DNA from: Lacihabitans sp. LS3-19
Lineage (GTDB): Bacteria; Bacteroidota; Bacteroidia; Cytophagales; Spirosomataceae
Length of the DNA stretch: 64,000 bases
Assembly (NCBI RefSeq): GCF_024343575.1
Contig: NZ_RJUA01000001.1
Coordinates: forward strand, 62,001-126,000
Direction: 5' to 3'
The notes below the pieces were generated by a model that did no database searches, was not told the DNA's origin, and worked only from the letters and a program-made list of their open reading frames with translations. The position numbers and the translations under genes are program-made. This document shows, piece by piece, positions 45,882 through 55,143 of the stretch; position 1 is the first letter of the stretch, and the number at the start of each line of letters is the position of its first letter.

Positions 45882-48197
45882 TTAGTTTACCACACTTTGC
45901 TCCCTTTTTACAATCTCAGCATTACGCAAAACCTCAGGAATACCAAATGCTTTTACATACAGTCCGGCATTCGGACGTATATCTCTGTAAGTTTTGGCCA
46001 AAACTTTCCGGATAGCTTTTGATTTTTCGCCACTCAGATAATCGTTTTCCAAAAACCATCCTCGATCCCTGTAGATAGCATCTAAGGCAAATACATTTTG
46101 GAGGGTCAAAAGGGCTTCTTTCTCGGATGAATCCTCCATTTTAGAAACGAAATCATTCGAACATTCAAGTATATACCTTTCGATATTGGCCATGGCTAGG
46201 CTTATCATATGTGTTTGAGTTCTTAAAAAAATATCATTCGGATTCATACGTTTTTTAAGGAAACTACGCATTCTGTCTGACAAGCTAAACAGCAGTTTTT
46301 CTTCGCGATACCTTAGCGTTTGTAAATGAAACTCCACATCCAGCAAATGCGAAGCATCCGTATTTCGGGCTGAAAATGGGTTTTTCTCTATGTATTCGCT
46401 GCTGACTCTTTTAAACAAATGCCTCACAATTGCACCGTAACCACCATCGTTAAATTCCTGTTTGAATTCCGTTAGTATTGATTTGGCTACCAATTGTAGT
46501 AAAACATGATTATCTCCCTCAAAAGTGGTGAAAATATCCGTGTCGGCTTTTAGGTCTGCTAACTCATTTTCGGCCAAATACCCTTTTCCGCCGCAAGCTT
46601 CTCTGCACTCTTGAATCGTATGCGTTGCATGCCAGGAAGCATAGCTTTTTATTCCTGCCGCCAAGGCTTCCACCTCTCTTTTGTCGTCTGAGTGCATACT
46701 ATCCGCAAACTTTTCCCGCATTCGCTCCAGTGCAAAACTTAATACATAACTTTTGGCTAATAGTGGAAACAAACGCTCCTGGTGCGTTGGATAATCCAAT
46801 ATCAAAGTTTCGGTCTCCTGACTTAAGGTCTTAAACTGTCGGCGTTTTAAAGCATAACTAATGGCAATGTCCAGGGCTTTTTTGGCTGCTGTATTTGAGC
46901 CCATTGCTACCGAAACTCTACCGCCTACCAAAGCACCCAACATCGTAAAAAACCGTTTTGAAGGATTTTCAATCGGACTTGAATACTGCCCATTTTCATC
47001 TATGCTGCCGTATTTATTGAGCAGGTTAGCCACTGGAACTTCTACTTTATCAAACCAGATCCGGCCGTTATCCACACCGTTCAGTCCCATTTTATAGCCA
47101 TTGTCTTTTACGGCTATACCTGGTAATTCCTGGTGGTTTTCATCGCGAAGTGGAACCAATACTGCGTGAATACCATGGTTCTCTTCTCCTACTATGAGTT
47201 GGCAAAACACAGCGGCCATTTTGCTATGCAGGGCATTTCCGATATATTCTTTTCCTGCTGTAACGGTAGGTGAATGTATGACTAAAGTTCCTTTTTCGTG
47301 AATATAAGTTGCTGTAGTTTCTAAATCCCGCACATTGGAGCCGTGGCCCGTTTCTGTCATGGCAAAACAACCCGCCAGCTTCATGCTGCCCAAAGCTTCC
47401 AGATAGGTTTTATGATGATAAGCCGTACCTAGCGAATAGACAGCTCCGCCAAAGAGGCCAAACTGTACGCCAAATTTTATCAGTAAACTCAGGTTTCCCA
47501 TCGCCAACGCTTCAAAAATAACAGTTGTGCCTGCCGGTGAGCTTTTTCCACCATATTCTTCTGAAAAAGTGTAGGCTCCCAAACCTTGCTCAGCCAATGC
47601 TTTGCATTGTTCGAGTATTTTTAATCTTAAGGCGTCTTTATCTCTTAGGTCTGTGGGTACCCTAAAAAACTCATCCATAATCAATTTTTTAGTGCGGGTT
47701 TTTAATTCTGCCCAAGGACCATCCAAATGTGCCTGCATTTTTAAAACATCAAAAGCATCCTGCTTTTCCAGCTCTATGTTTTGAGATGAATATATGGCAT
47801 TGTAAAATGCTTGTTGTGAAAGACTGTTGTCAAGACCTAAGCTATGTTCTAGTTCAATTATAGCCTGCTGCACAAGTGGTGCATCCCAAATAGCCTTATC
47901 GCTGGCCGAAGATGCTTTTTTGGCCATCTCCAGACCTATTTGTACCAGATTTTTTCTTTGGCTTAAGTCAGGCGAAAACTCCACCAAAGCTTGTTTCCAA
48001 GATTCAAAAGTCTCGGCATTGGGCGGGTTTTTCTGATCTGTCCAGCTTATCAATAGTTTTTTATCGTCAATACTCAGGTTTGGGATTTTCTGAACCTGAT
48101 TTCTGATCAATTGCATTTCGGATGGACTCAAAACCGAGTCTGCCCAACCCACATAAAAAATAGGTAAAACACTTAAAACTCCGGGTGAATAATTCAT
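45882..48197 (-). CDS. Acyl-CoA oxidase/dehydrogenase-like flavoenzyme, long form
   Basis: A 771-residue enzyme. The FAD-domain sequence AGCFAMTETGHGSNVRDLETTA matches the acyl-CoA oxidase form of the acyl-CoA dehydrogenase superfamily (CFAxTELGHG..LETTA). The C-terminal ECREACGGKGY and TFEGDNHVLLQLVAKSIL likewise match acyl-CoA oxidases. Catalyses the first step of fatty-acid beta-oxidation. The first 60 residues (YVGWADSVLSPSEMQLIRNQ) look like a TerB-type helical extension. It is far longer than ordinary 380-residue dehydrogenases. G+C is higher than in the AT-rich genes nearby. Confidence 0.88.
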   Translation of the reverse strand: MNYSPGVLSVLPIFYVGWADSVLSPSEMQLIRNQVQKIPNLSIDDKKLLISWTDQKNPPNAETFESWKQALVEFSPDLSQRKNLVQIGLEMAKKASSASDKAIWDAPLVQQAIIELEHSLGLDNSLSQQAFYNAIYSSQNIELEKQDAFDVLKMQAHLDGPWAELKTRTKKLIMDEFFRVPTDLRDKDALRLKILEQCKALAEQGLGAYTFSEEYGGKSSPAGTTVIFEALAMGNLSLLIKFGVQFGLFGGAVYSLGTAYHHKTYLEALGSMKLAGCFAMTETGHGSNVRDLETTATYIHEKGTLVIHSPTVTAGKEYIGNALHSKMAAVFCQLIVGEENHGIHAVLVPLRDENHQELPGIAVKDNGYKMGLNGVDNGRIWFDKVEVPVANLLNKYGSIDENGQYSSPIENPSKRFFTMLGALVGGRVSVAMGSNTAAKKALDIAISYALKRRQFKTLSQETETLILDYPTHQERLFPLLAKSYVLSFALERMREKFADSMHSDDKREVEALAAGIKSYASWHATHTIQECREACGGKGYLAENELADLKADTDIFTTFEGDNHVLLQLVAKSILTEFKQEFNDGGYGAIVRHLFKRVSSEYIEKNPFSARNTDASHLLDVEFHLQTLRYREEKLLFSLSDRMRSFLKKRMNPNDIFLRTQTHMISLAMANIERYILECSNDFVSKMEDSSEKEALLTLQNVFALDAIYRDRGWFLENDYLSGEKSKAIRKVLAKTYRDIRPNAGLYVKAFGIPEVLRNAEIVKREQSVVN

Positions 48198-48508
48198 GTT
48201 GTATTACGGTTGAATAGTGAATATGATTATAAAAGTAGGAAATTTGAGTGGATTTTGGGAGTTTTTTAGGAGGTTAAATTTGGTCTTTTATGAAAAATTG
48301 GTCTATGATAAATTTATATTTACACCCACTAAATAAATGGCAACTTGAAGAAGATGCATTTTCCCAAATAGCCGAAAAAATTATGAATGTACTTTGAGGG
48401 TCTTCCAAAATTATTTTAGATTATAAATTGTGAGCTTTGTTAAATGCTATAATTGACATTTTTAAGGTCTTACCTTTCATCTAAATCAAACAATTTTGGA
48501 AAATTGTT
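48198..48508. other. 311-bp gap with one tiny ORF
   Basis: Lies upstream of the acyl-CoA oxidase gene and downstream of the exonuclease gene, both on the minus strand. It holds a plus-strand 35-codon frame at 48290-48397 and otherwise AT-rich sequence with no clear promoter box or hairpin. Confidence 0.5.
48290..48397 (+). CDS. Possible 35-aa microprotein preceded by AGGAGG
   Basis: ATG at 48290, TGA at 48395-48397. The peptide runs MINLYLHPLNKWQLEEDAFS then QIAEKIMNVL after the first five residues, and forms a plausible short helix. AGGAGG at 48268-48273 is a full Shine-Dalgarno word, rare here, but 16 bases from the ATG, further than ideal. It could equally be a remnant of a lost gene. Confidence 0.25.
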   Translation: MKNWSMINLYLHPLNKWQLEEDAFSQIAEKIMNVL

Positions 48509-49234
48509 TTACACTCTAAAAATATCCCCTTCGTCTAAAATATCTCTTCCGTTAAGTTTTAAGTACAATTGGGCTAGTACTACCACATCTTCACGACAAT
48601 ATTCTGTGATTTTTTGGAGGTTGTTTTGGTGGTAATAGTTGGTGTTAACTTCTGAGCCATCCATCAGGCTTTTGGAACCTGGGATGTCGAATACTGAGGC
48701 TAAGAGATCTAAGGAGGTGTAGTTTTTATAATCCCCAAATTTCCAGAATTCTAGGGTATCAATGTGTTGAACTTCCCAAGGTTTTTTGGCTGTTATATCC
48801 AGAACATTTGGGAGTTTTATGCCGTTTATGAGCATTCTCCTGCACAAATACGGAAAATCAAACTCGCGGCCATTGTGTGCACAAAGTATCAGTGCATCTT
48901 TGGCTTGGTGTTCTTCTATAAGTTTTTTGAAATCTAGCAAAAGCTGCTTTTCGTCGGTATTTACAAGCGTTTTTGCTTTAAACTTTGAATGGTCCTCTTG
49001 TTCAAAGAACCCTCCTACCCCAATGCAAATCACTTTGCCAAATTCGGCGTAAATCGCCGCCTTTTCGAAATACACATCTTCGGGTTTGTGTTCTTCGTCT
49101 TTTTTAAGTCTCAGAGCCTTCTTTTTCCAGTGTTCTTGCAGTCTTATGGGTAACTCATCAAAATCCTTGGTAAGCGACACCGTTTCGATATCGAGAAAGA
49201 GAATGTTTTTAAGCTGTAAACGTGGCTCTGACAT
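48509..49234 (-). CDS. 3'-5' exonuclease, PolB-like (predicted)
   Basis: A 241-residue DnaQ-fold nuclease with the acidic motifs DIET at 15-18 (Exo I), HNGREFDFPYL (Exo II) and YCREDVVVL (Exo III, DEDD type). The text matches the predicted PolB-like exonuclease family that occurs without a polymerase domain. The ATG at 49234 starts 14 bases after the nadA stop; a longer reading from 49258 would overlap nadA. It is probably co-transcribed with nadA. Role in DNA repair or RNA processing is unknown. Confidence 0.85.
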   Translation of the reverse strand: MSEPRLQLKNILFLDIETVSLTKDFDELPIRLQEHWKKKALRLKKDEEHKPEDVYFEKAAIYAEFGKVICIGVGGFFEQEDHSKFKAKTLVNTDEKQLLLDFKKLIEEHQAKDALILCAHNGREFDFPYLCRRMLINGIKLPNVLDITAKKPWEVQHIDTLEFWKFGDYKNYTSLDLLASVFDIPGSKSLMDGSEVNTNYYHQNNLQKITEYCREDVVVLAQLYLKLNGRDILDEGDIFRV

Positions 49235-49247
49235 GTTTTTTTGTGTT

Positions 49248-50192
49248 TTATAACCCAAACCTTGCCGAAATCTCTAACATGCGATCTATGGCCGCCCTGG
49301 CGTCTTTTATGGTTTGTTCTGGTAAGATTATCTCTGGTGATTCGTCTTTTAAGCAGTTATACAATTTTTCCATCGTGTTGAGCTTCATGTGTGGGCAATC
49401 TTGACAGGCCTGGCATGCACGACCGTCTTTAGATGTTGGTGCCACGTGGAACACTTTATCAGGCGAAGCTTTCTGCATTTGGTGCAAAATACCTGATTCT
49501 GTAGCTACAATAAACTCTTTCTTAGGACTATTGATGGTATATTTTAGTAATCCTGTGGTAGAGCCAATGTATTCTGCTTCATCCAAAACTGGTTTTTCAG
49601 ATTCTGGGTGAGCTATTACGCAAGCATCAGGATATTTTTCTTTCATGGTTTTCAACATCCTAGCTGAGAATGCCTCATGGACCATACAAGCTCCATCCCA
49701 AAGTATCATGTTTCGGCCTGTCACTCTGTTTATATATCCTCCCAAGTTTTTATCAGGAGCAAATATGATTTGTTTGTCTGCAGGCACACTCTCCACTATT
49801 TTAATGGCATTGGTACTTGTACAAACTATATCTGTCAGAGTTTTGAGCTCTGCTGAGCAGTTTACGTATGAAATAACAACTGCATCTGGATAATTTGCTT
49901 TGAAAGCTTTGAATTTATCAGCCGGAGCCGATTCTTCGAGCGAACATCCCGCATTGATATCTGGCAATACTACTTTTTTGGATGGAGAGAGTATTTTGGC
50001 AGTTTCGGCCATGAATTTTACCCCAGCAAATACTATCAAATCCGCTTCAGTTTTTGCTGCTTCTTGAGACAAGCCAAGACTATCACCAATGTAATCGGCT
50101 ACGTCTTGAATGTCGGCAGTTTGGTAATAATGTGCCAGAATAACGGCATTTTTTTCTTTTTTTAATCTGTTAATTTCTGCTACTAAATCCAT
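49248..50192 (-). CDS. nadA: Quinolinate synthase
   Basis: Condenses iminoaspartate with dihydroxyacetone phosphate to quinolinate in NAD biosynthesis, using a [4Fe-4S] cluster. 314 residues, the compact form. Cluster Cys are Cys83 ([11 protein letters not shown]), Cys169 (DGACM) and one of the three in CQACQDC (260-266). Other matches are [19 protein letters not shown] and STTGLLKY. The start is four bases after the stop of 50196-51119, and the exonuclease follows. nadB/nadC are not adjacent. Confidence 0.97.
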   Translation of the reverse strand: MDLVAEINRLKKEKNAVILAHYYQTADIQDVADYIGDSLGLSQEAAKTEADLIVFAGVKFMAETAKILSPSKKVVLPDINAGCSLEESAPADKFKAFKANYPDAVVISYVNCSAELKTLTDIVCTSTNAIKIVESVPADKQIIFAPDKNLGGYINRVTGRNMILWDGACMVHEAFSARMLKTMKEKYPDACVIAHPESEKPVLDEAEYIGSTTGLLKYTINSPKKEFIVATESGILHQMQKASPDKVFHVAPTSKDGRACQACQDCPHMKLNTMEKLYNCLKDESPEIILPEQTIKDARAAIDRMLEISARFGL

Positions 50193-50195
50193 CCT

Positions 50196-51119
50196 TTATT
50201 TACAAGTATATTTAAATGTTGTTTCGTTTATTATAAGACCGTTTTTGTTGTAATTGGTCTCTTTAATACAATTATTTTTTTCGTCGTAAGTTTTTACTTT
50301 TTTACCAGATAGTTCCCCTTTGTAATACGCTATTTCTTCTATTACATTGCCATTTTCATAATTATACTCAATTCTATAATCTTCGGTATTGTTAGCATCA
50401 AAAGCAGTAAGTTTTCGCAATAAATTACCTGTGTATTCATATGTCCTATGGGTCTTCAAAACATCATTTACATATTCTTCGGACTTTAATATTTGGTTAG
50501 AGCTGTCATACGTATTCTTCTCTAAAATTTTTACTTTACCCAAAACATCATTGTTCTCATTTTCCACAATTTTCCCAGAAGCGTTAAGAACGTTTCTTTT
50601 AGAAGAAATAAGGACATTGTTTCCATTATATCTTGAAATACTTTCTCCTGAATTGCTGTTTTCTGAAATCGTTTTTGCAGCTATACTCCCATCTTCATTA
50701 AAATATACCTGTTCGAATTTGTTATCTACTAATGTTCCTCTATTGTTTTGTTTTACGCCATTAGATTCTGTTTCAGCAATAAGTTTTCCCAGATTATCAT
50801 ATTGTTTTTCTACTGATTTGGTAAGTACATTGTTTACAAAATATTGTGATTTTATCAGTCTATTGGGGTTTTTATACTCATTTACAACTTTGCTAGATGT
50901 TGGAGAATTTCCATAGTATTGTATAACTTCTCTGCTGATGATATTATCGAATTTGTCGTATTCAACAAGTATTTTGCTAATGGAAGCTCCCTCCTTTTGC
51001 GTATAAATTTCAATTGGTAAACACGGATTAATTTGTGCTTTACTAAACTGTAAGCCTAATAGAAAAGCGAATGATGATATTTTGATTAATAAATTCAAGG
51101 TGAATTTTTGTTTTAACAA
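50196..51119 (-). CDS. Secreted protein with YD-like repeats (307 aa)
   Basis: TTG start at 51119, the only reasonable start, then a signal peptide ending near SKAQ. The mature part is a run of about 20-residue beta units with Y-x-x-(D/N)-G-x-(L/I/V)-x-x-E patterns (YDNLGKLIAETE, YFNEDGSIAAKTIS, YNYENGNVIEEIAYYKGEL, YNKNGLIINETTFKY). These resemble YD/MORN-like repeats of surface and toxin-delivery shells, but there is no RHS core. Only three bases separate it from nadA, so they are co-transcribed; a functional link is not obvious. Confidence 0.75.
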   Translation of the reverse strand: MLKQKFTLNLLIKISSFAFLLGLQFSKAQINPCLPIEIYTQKEGASISKILVEYDKFDNIISREVIQYYGNSPTSSKVVNEYKNPNRLIKSQYFVNNVLTKSVEKQYDNLGKLIAETESNGVKQNNRGTLVDNKFEQVYFNEDGSIAAKTISENSNSGESISRYNGNNVLISSKRNVLNASGKIVENENNDVLGKVKILEKNTYDSSNQILKSEEYVNDVLKTHRTYEYTGNLLRKLTAFDANNTEDYRIEYNYENGNVIEEIAYYKGELSGKKVKTYDEKNNCIKETNYNKNGLIINETTFKYTCK

Positions 51120-51242
51120 ATATAGTTTTTTTATGAAAACTTAGAAATTAAATTGAAGTAAAATGTGAAAATATAAATTTATTCAAACAGTTTTTTATAA
51201 TCTTTTAAAATCAGAATTAAGATTGTCACTATTTACAAAAAG

Positions 51243-51315
51243 TTAAATCCTTACAGGGTTTTAGGTTCAAAAGGCGATTACTTTTATTATAATAACAAGA
51301 CCTTTTCAGGATTTT
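51243..51315. repeat. Dispersed intergenic repeat, family 1, copy B
   Basis: Diverged copy of the unit at 16724-16793: TTAAATCCTTACAGGG, then TCAAAAGGCGATTA, AATAACAAGACCTT and TTCAGGATT in the same order and spacing. It lies in the 268-bp gap between two minus-strand genes. Confidence 0.6.
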
Positions 51316-51387
51316 TGAAAATTAAATATTTTTTGTTTAGAAATATAAAATTTAGCACTTATCAACATATTAAATATTGATAGTCAA

Positions 51388-53193
51388 TTAATTAACATTG
51401 TCTCCACGCAATTCCCTAAATCTTATTCTTGATTGTGCACCGTAAATACTTCCTGGATAATCTTTCAATAATGTCCTGTAGTATTCCATTGCTTTTGGCT
51501 TGTCTTTGAGATTTTCCTCTGTCACTTTTGCCAATATAAATAAGGCATCGTCTGCTAGAATATCGTATTTATAATTTTCTATAATAGCTTTTAAATCTTT
51601 TACAGCTTCATCTATCTTGTTGATTTTCAGTAGCGTATTGGCTTTTAACCAAAGTATTTCATCAGCTAAACTATGCGATTTGTATTTTTGAAACAATGAA
51701 TCTAATTGTATAATGCTTTCATCGTAACGATTCTGAAAAATTAATAAATCTACTTTAGAGAATTCAGCCATTGCCACTTCCGAGGTATCAAGGCCAGTAT
51801 TGTCTTGAATTAATAGACTCAATTGCATAGCATCGTTTGAAATCTCTCGCGTTGTGGCCTTTTTGAGTATGTCTAGAATTTCTTTTGACAGTTCAAACTG
51901 ACCGGTGTAGTATTGCAGCTTTGCATTTTTAAGTTTAGCTATTTCGGCTAGATTATCTTCTTTTTGGGATTTTTCTACCTGCATATACAGCAAAGTGGAC
52001 TCCCAAGGCTCATCTTTCAAAATGTAAATATCACCTAAGTCTAATTTACATTGATCTATAAATTTTTGATTATTTCCTGCACTTGCTATAGCCGATTCTA
52101 ATATTTCTATGGCTTTGTCATGATTTTGCAAGTAAAAGGCATTTAACAAAGCCATGTTACGAAGTGCCTCTATGGTTTTTGTATTAATACCAACATCAAC
52201 TATTAGTAGATTGTACTGTTCAATTAAATCTTTAATTTGCTCATTATCAATAGGAAACGTAGTTTTTATCAATTCTTCTTTGCTTTGTATTAGCCATCTT
52301 CTTGCATAAGGATACAGCTCGCCATCTGGATATTCCTCCATAATGTATTGATACATTTTAGCAGCATTTTTATAGTCTTTGGCATTATAACTTGCTCCAG
52401 CTAACTCAAATACTTTAAATCCGAAAAGTTTTTGACGTCTATCTAATGCTCTTGCCTGTATAAACGCACGAGCAAAGTCTGCTTTTTGTGTAAAATGCCA
52501 AATTAAAATCTCAGTATAAAATGACTCATTGGGGCTGTCTTGTATTTTACCATAAAGTATTTTTTCGAGCATATCTATCTCCTTATCGCTTTTAATGTTG
52601 TCTTGTATGGTAGCCTGTACATAAGCGTAGTTCTTGCTTCTCACGCCAAAGCCAAGCACCTCTTCAAGCATCTTATCTTTCTGATCAAGATATAAATATC
52701 CACGTGCTAACTGTGTATCAAATTTATGAGCGTCTTTTCCTTTAGTTCTTGCTGTCAAAAGCAATTTAACAGCCATGTCTATTTTATTGGCTTTATAAAA
52801 GAAGTTTTGAAGTTCGTAAACGTAATTATCTACTTTGGCTGCTTCTTCAATCAAACTATTGTATTCTACATTTGCTAAGTCAGATTGTCCGGAAATTTCA
52901 TGTAACTGGGCTAAGTCAGCTCTATAGCTTATTTGATTCCCATTATTTTTTATCTGTGACTTTAAAAATTTCTCCGCTGCGTCAAAATCTTTAAGCTTTG
53001 TCATCGTAGATAAATAATCTGCATGAATCAGTCTAGCTTTGTTTCTGTCCGAACTAAGTTTTTTATATAACTCTGCAGCTTTGTCATATTCCCCTTGTTT
53101 GAAATACGAATTTGCTAGTTCAAGTTCCTGAGCAAAAACTCCGGTAAAAGTCACGAGCAACAAAAAAATGATTTTTCTTATTTTGGAATTCAT
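51388..53193 (-). CDS. Secreted tetratricopeptide-repeat protein (601 aa)
   Basis: Signal peptide (LVTFTGVFAQ, about 21) followed by TPR arrays across most of the length: ANSYFKQGEYDKAAELYKK, LAGASYNAKDYKNAAKMYQYI, KIDEAVKDLKAIIENYKYDI, DDALFILAKVTEENLKDKPK and others. The C-terminal pattern (PKAMEYYRTLLKDYPGSIYG) is of the TolA-associated/BamD-like type seen in envelope assembly factors. Partner unknown. It is the last gene before the AT-rich candidate origin; its start lies at the edge of that region. Confidence 0.87.
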   Translation of the reverse strand: MNSKIRKIIFLLLVTFTGVFAQELELANSYFKQGEYDKAAELYKKLSSDRNKARLIHADYLSTMTKLKDFDAAEKFLKSQIKNNGNQISYRADLAQLHEISGQSDLANVEYNSLIEEAAKVDNYVYELQNFFYKANKIDMAVKLLLTARTKGKDAHKFDTQLARGYLYLDQKDKMLEEVLGFGVRSKNYAYVQATIQDNIKSDKEIDMLEKILYGKIQDSPNESFYTEILIWHFTQKADFARAFIQARALDRRQKLFGFKVFELAGASYNAKDYKNAAKMYQYIMEEYPDGELYPYARRWLIQSKEELIKTTFPIDNEQIKDLIEQYNLLIVDVGINTKTIEALRNMALLNAFYLQNHDKAIEILESAIASAGNNQKFIDQCKLDLGDIYILKDEPWESTLLYMQVEKSQKEDNLAEIAKLKNAKLQYYTGQFELSKEILDILKKATTREISNDAMQLSLLIQDNTGLDTSEVAMAEFSKVDLLIFQNRYDESIIQLDSLFQKYKSHSLADEILWLKANTLLKINKIDEAVKDLKAIIENYKYDILADDALFILAKVTEENLKDKPKAMEYYRTLLKDYPGSIYGAQSRIRFRELRGDNVN

Positions 53194-53568
53194 ATATAAA
53201 TAAAAGAATATATTATTAATTAATTTATTGTTATTTAATACTATGTGTGTGTAAATGTTGATTAGTTTAATTTTGAAAATTATGTGTGGATTTTTATATT
53301 TTTATGTGGATAAGTTATTACTTTTTCCACACTTATTATGTTTATTTTCAATATTTTACATTTATGTGTTAATAATATTGTATTTATTTTATTGCTCAAT
53401 ATTTTTAAATTTTTCTGTGTATTAATTGTTTGAATATTTACGAAAGTATACACTTATTGGTAAAACTTCATGTTTAGAATTTTATTTTCCTATAAGTTTA
53501 CATTTATCCCCATATTACTTTCAGTTAATCCACAATTATATGGTCTTTTCCACTTGGTTTTCCACATA
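53194..53568. other. Candidate chromosomal origin of replication (oriC): AT-rich gap with a DnaA-box cluster
   Basis: No coding frame. One perfect DnaA box TTATCCACA (minus strand, 53305-53313). One-mismatch boxes: TTTTCCACA 53323-53331 and 53558-53566, TTATCCCCA 53504-53512, TAATCCACA 53526-53534 (plus strand). On the minus strand TTACACACA (53246-53254) and TAATACACA (53416-53424) each have one mismatch to TTATNCACA, and AAATCCACA (53285-53293) is weaker. The middle is very AT-rich (53340-53480), like an unwinding element. mnmG (gidA) and two parS sites lie 1.6-3.5 kb to the right, a classical arrangement. No dnaA gene is in the window. Confidence 0.7.
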
Positions 53569-55143
53569 CTATTCAATTTTTATGTCTTTTAAATCAAAGT
53601 TACCTCTAACTCTTATTGAAGTTTTGTTAATAAGTATTTTTTCTGGCATTACTAGGGTTGTTATGTTTCCGGGATCCCATATTCCGTTTTCGTTTTCGTC
53701 TATTATGATTTTAACGTTATAAGTTCCTGGAATAATATCAGCAAAGAAAAATTTGTCTTTGAAGATTTGTTCGTCAGTGATTAGACCTGAATCTTCATTT
53801 ATTAATTGTGCAATTTTTGTGCCTTCCTTATTTATCGTGTAGCCTTCGAGTGTTCCTAATTCTTCTTTGCCTAGAATTTTTGTTTTTAGATTATATAGTG
53901 TGTTAGTATCGCCTCTATAGTTTGTAAAGGTATTTGAGGGTATAAGTAATTCTACAATATTTTTAGCTTTAGTTGTTATGGTAATATTTAGTCTATTTTT
54001 ATTAATCCAATTGAAAGATGGCTGTTCCGAAATCACAGTATCTGATTTGAAAATTATCTTAGTACTATCAAAAGTTGTTATAGGATATTGAAAGTTCAAA
54101 TTGTAATTGATATTTTTAGTTTGCTCTTGTTTATAGATAGAAGTGTTTAATATTGGGAATGCTTGTATTTTTCGTTTGTTTTTTAAAGGGCTAGCAAAAT
54201 ATATTTTTTGTGTTAGTGTGTCTATTATATTTAGTGAGTCTTGTGTAATAATTGTTGTTGTTAGTGTGTCTGAATTTAGTTGATCCAATTTAAATATGTT
54301 TATATTTGACTTATCATAATAAGTCACTAAAAATGGATCCTTAAGTTCTAATTCTACTTTTTTTGCCGTTTTATCTAATTGTATTATGAATTCTGTTTCT
54401 CTGCTGATAATTTTTTTAATTTTATTTTTTGTGTAGTTAGCAGGATATATTTGGATGGTATCTAAAGTTATATTTTGGTTTAAAATTATTGAATCCTTTA
54501 GAAATCCAATGTTTTCATTTTTTTGGTCGAATATTAAATTTTGATTTTTGTCATAAAAAGCCATTACGAAATACTTATTGTTTTTTATATTTTCGAACTG
54601 AAAATTGCCTAATGTGTCTGTTTTTATGAAATAATCTGGCTTTTTCTTTGATAATGGCAATGTATCTGATTTATATAGGCCCACTAGAGCGTCTAATATA
54701 GGTTTTTTGGTATGAAGATCTATTATATTACCTTTTAAGCTTAGAGAATCGATTTGTGGCCCTGTACTTAAGACTATTTTTAGATTTTTTGCTGGGTTTT
54801 TCTCATTCAAGTCTTTTATGCCATTTCTAAAATTGAAAGTATAAGTTGTGCTGTCTTCAAAAGGTTTATCAAAGATGAGTTTAATATTTTTATCTTTTTG
54901 TTTTACGTTGTAAAGAGATTTAGGATCAGGAGTAATAATTAACTCCTGTCTAAGTGCTGTGATATCTACGTATTCATCAAATTCCAAAGTGATGGTATTA
55001 CCTTTAAAATTTATTGTTTTATTTTCTGGAATAGATAAAGCTAGCTTTGGTGGTGTCAGGTCTTTAGGACCTCCTGTTGGCGGTACAAACTGGGCACAGC
55101 CAAATAAAAAAACTAAGTTTATAATAAATATATACTTTTTCAT
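53569..55143 (-). CDS. Lipoprotein with Big_5/SbsA Ig-like N-terminal domain (524 aa)
   Basis: Lipobox LFGC (Cys16) and then PPTGGPKDLTPPKLALSIPE with EFDEYVDI, the opening of the Big_5 (SbsA Ig-like) domain, at about 25-125. A transthyretin-like or carboxypeptidase-regulatory beta fold follows (GNIIDLHTKKPILDALVGLY), ending with IPGTYNVKIIIDENENGIWD. This layout is widespread in Bacteroidota lipoproteins of unknown role. Its ATG overlaps the mnmG stop (ATGA). The stop codon lies three bases from the last DnaA box. The plus strand here is markedly G-rich compared with the left side. Confidence 0.83.
   Translation of the reverse strand: MKKYIFIINLVFLFGCAQFVPPTGGPKDLTPPKLALSIPENKTINFKGNTITLEFDEYVDITALRQELIITPDPKSLYNVKQKDKNIKLIFDKPFEDSTTYTFNFRNGIKDLNEKNPAKNLKIVLSTGPQIDSLSLKGNIIDLHTKKPILDALVGLYKSDTLPLSKKKPDYFIKTDTLGNFQFENIKNNKYFVMAFYDKNQNLIFDQKNENIGFLKDSIILNQNITLDTIQIYPANYTKNKIKKIISRETEFIIQLDKTAKKVELELKDPFLVTYYDKSNINIFKLDQLNSDTLTTTIITQDSLNIIDTLTQKIYFASPLKNKRKIQAFPILNTSIYKQEQTKNINYNLNFQYPITTFDSTKIIFKSDTVISEQPSFNWINKNRLNITITTKAKNIVELLIPSNTFTNYRGDTNTLYNLKTKILGKEELGTLEGYTINKEGTKIAQLINEDSGLITDEQIFKDKFFFADIIPGTYNVKIIIDENENGIWDPGNITTLVMPEKILINKTSIRVRGNFDLKDIKIE

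Noticed and set aside
46861-47097. Plus-strand open frames within the acyl-CoA oxidase gene
   Set aside because: They are antisense shadows of a well-recognised enzyme in a G+C-richer region.
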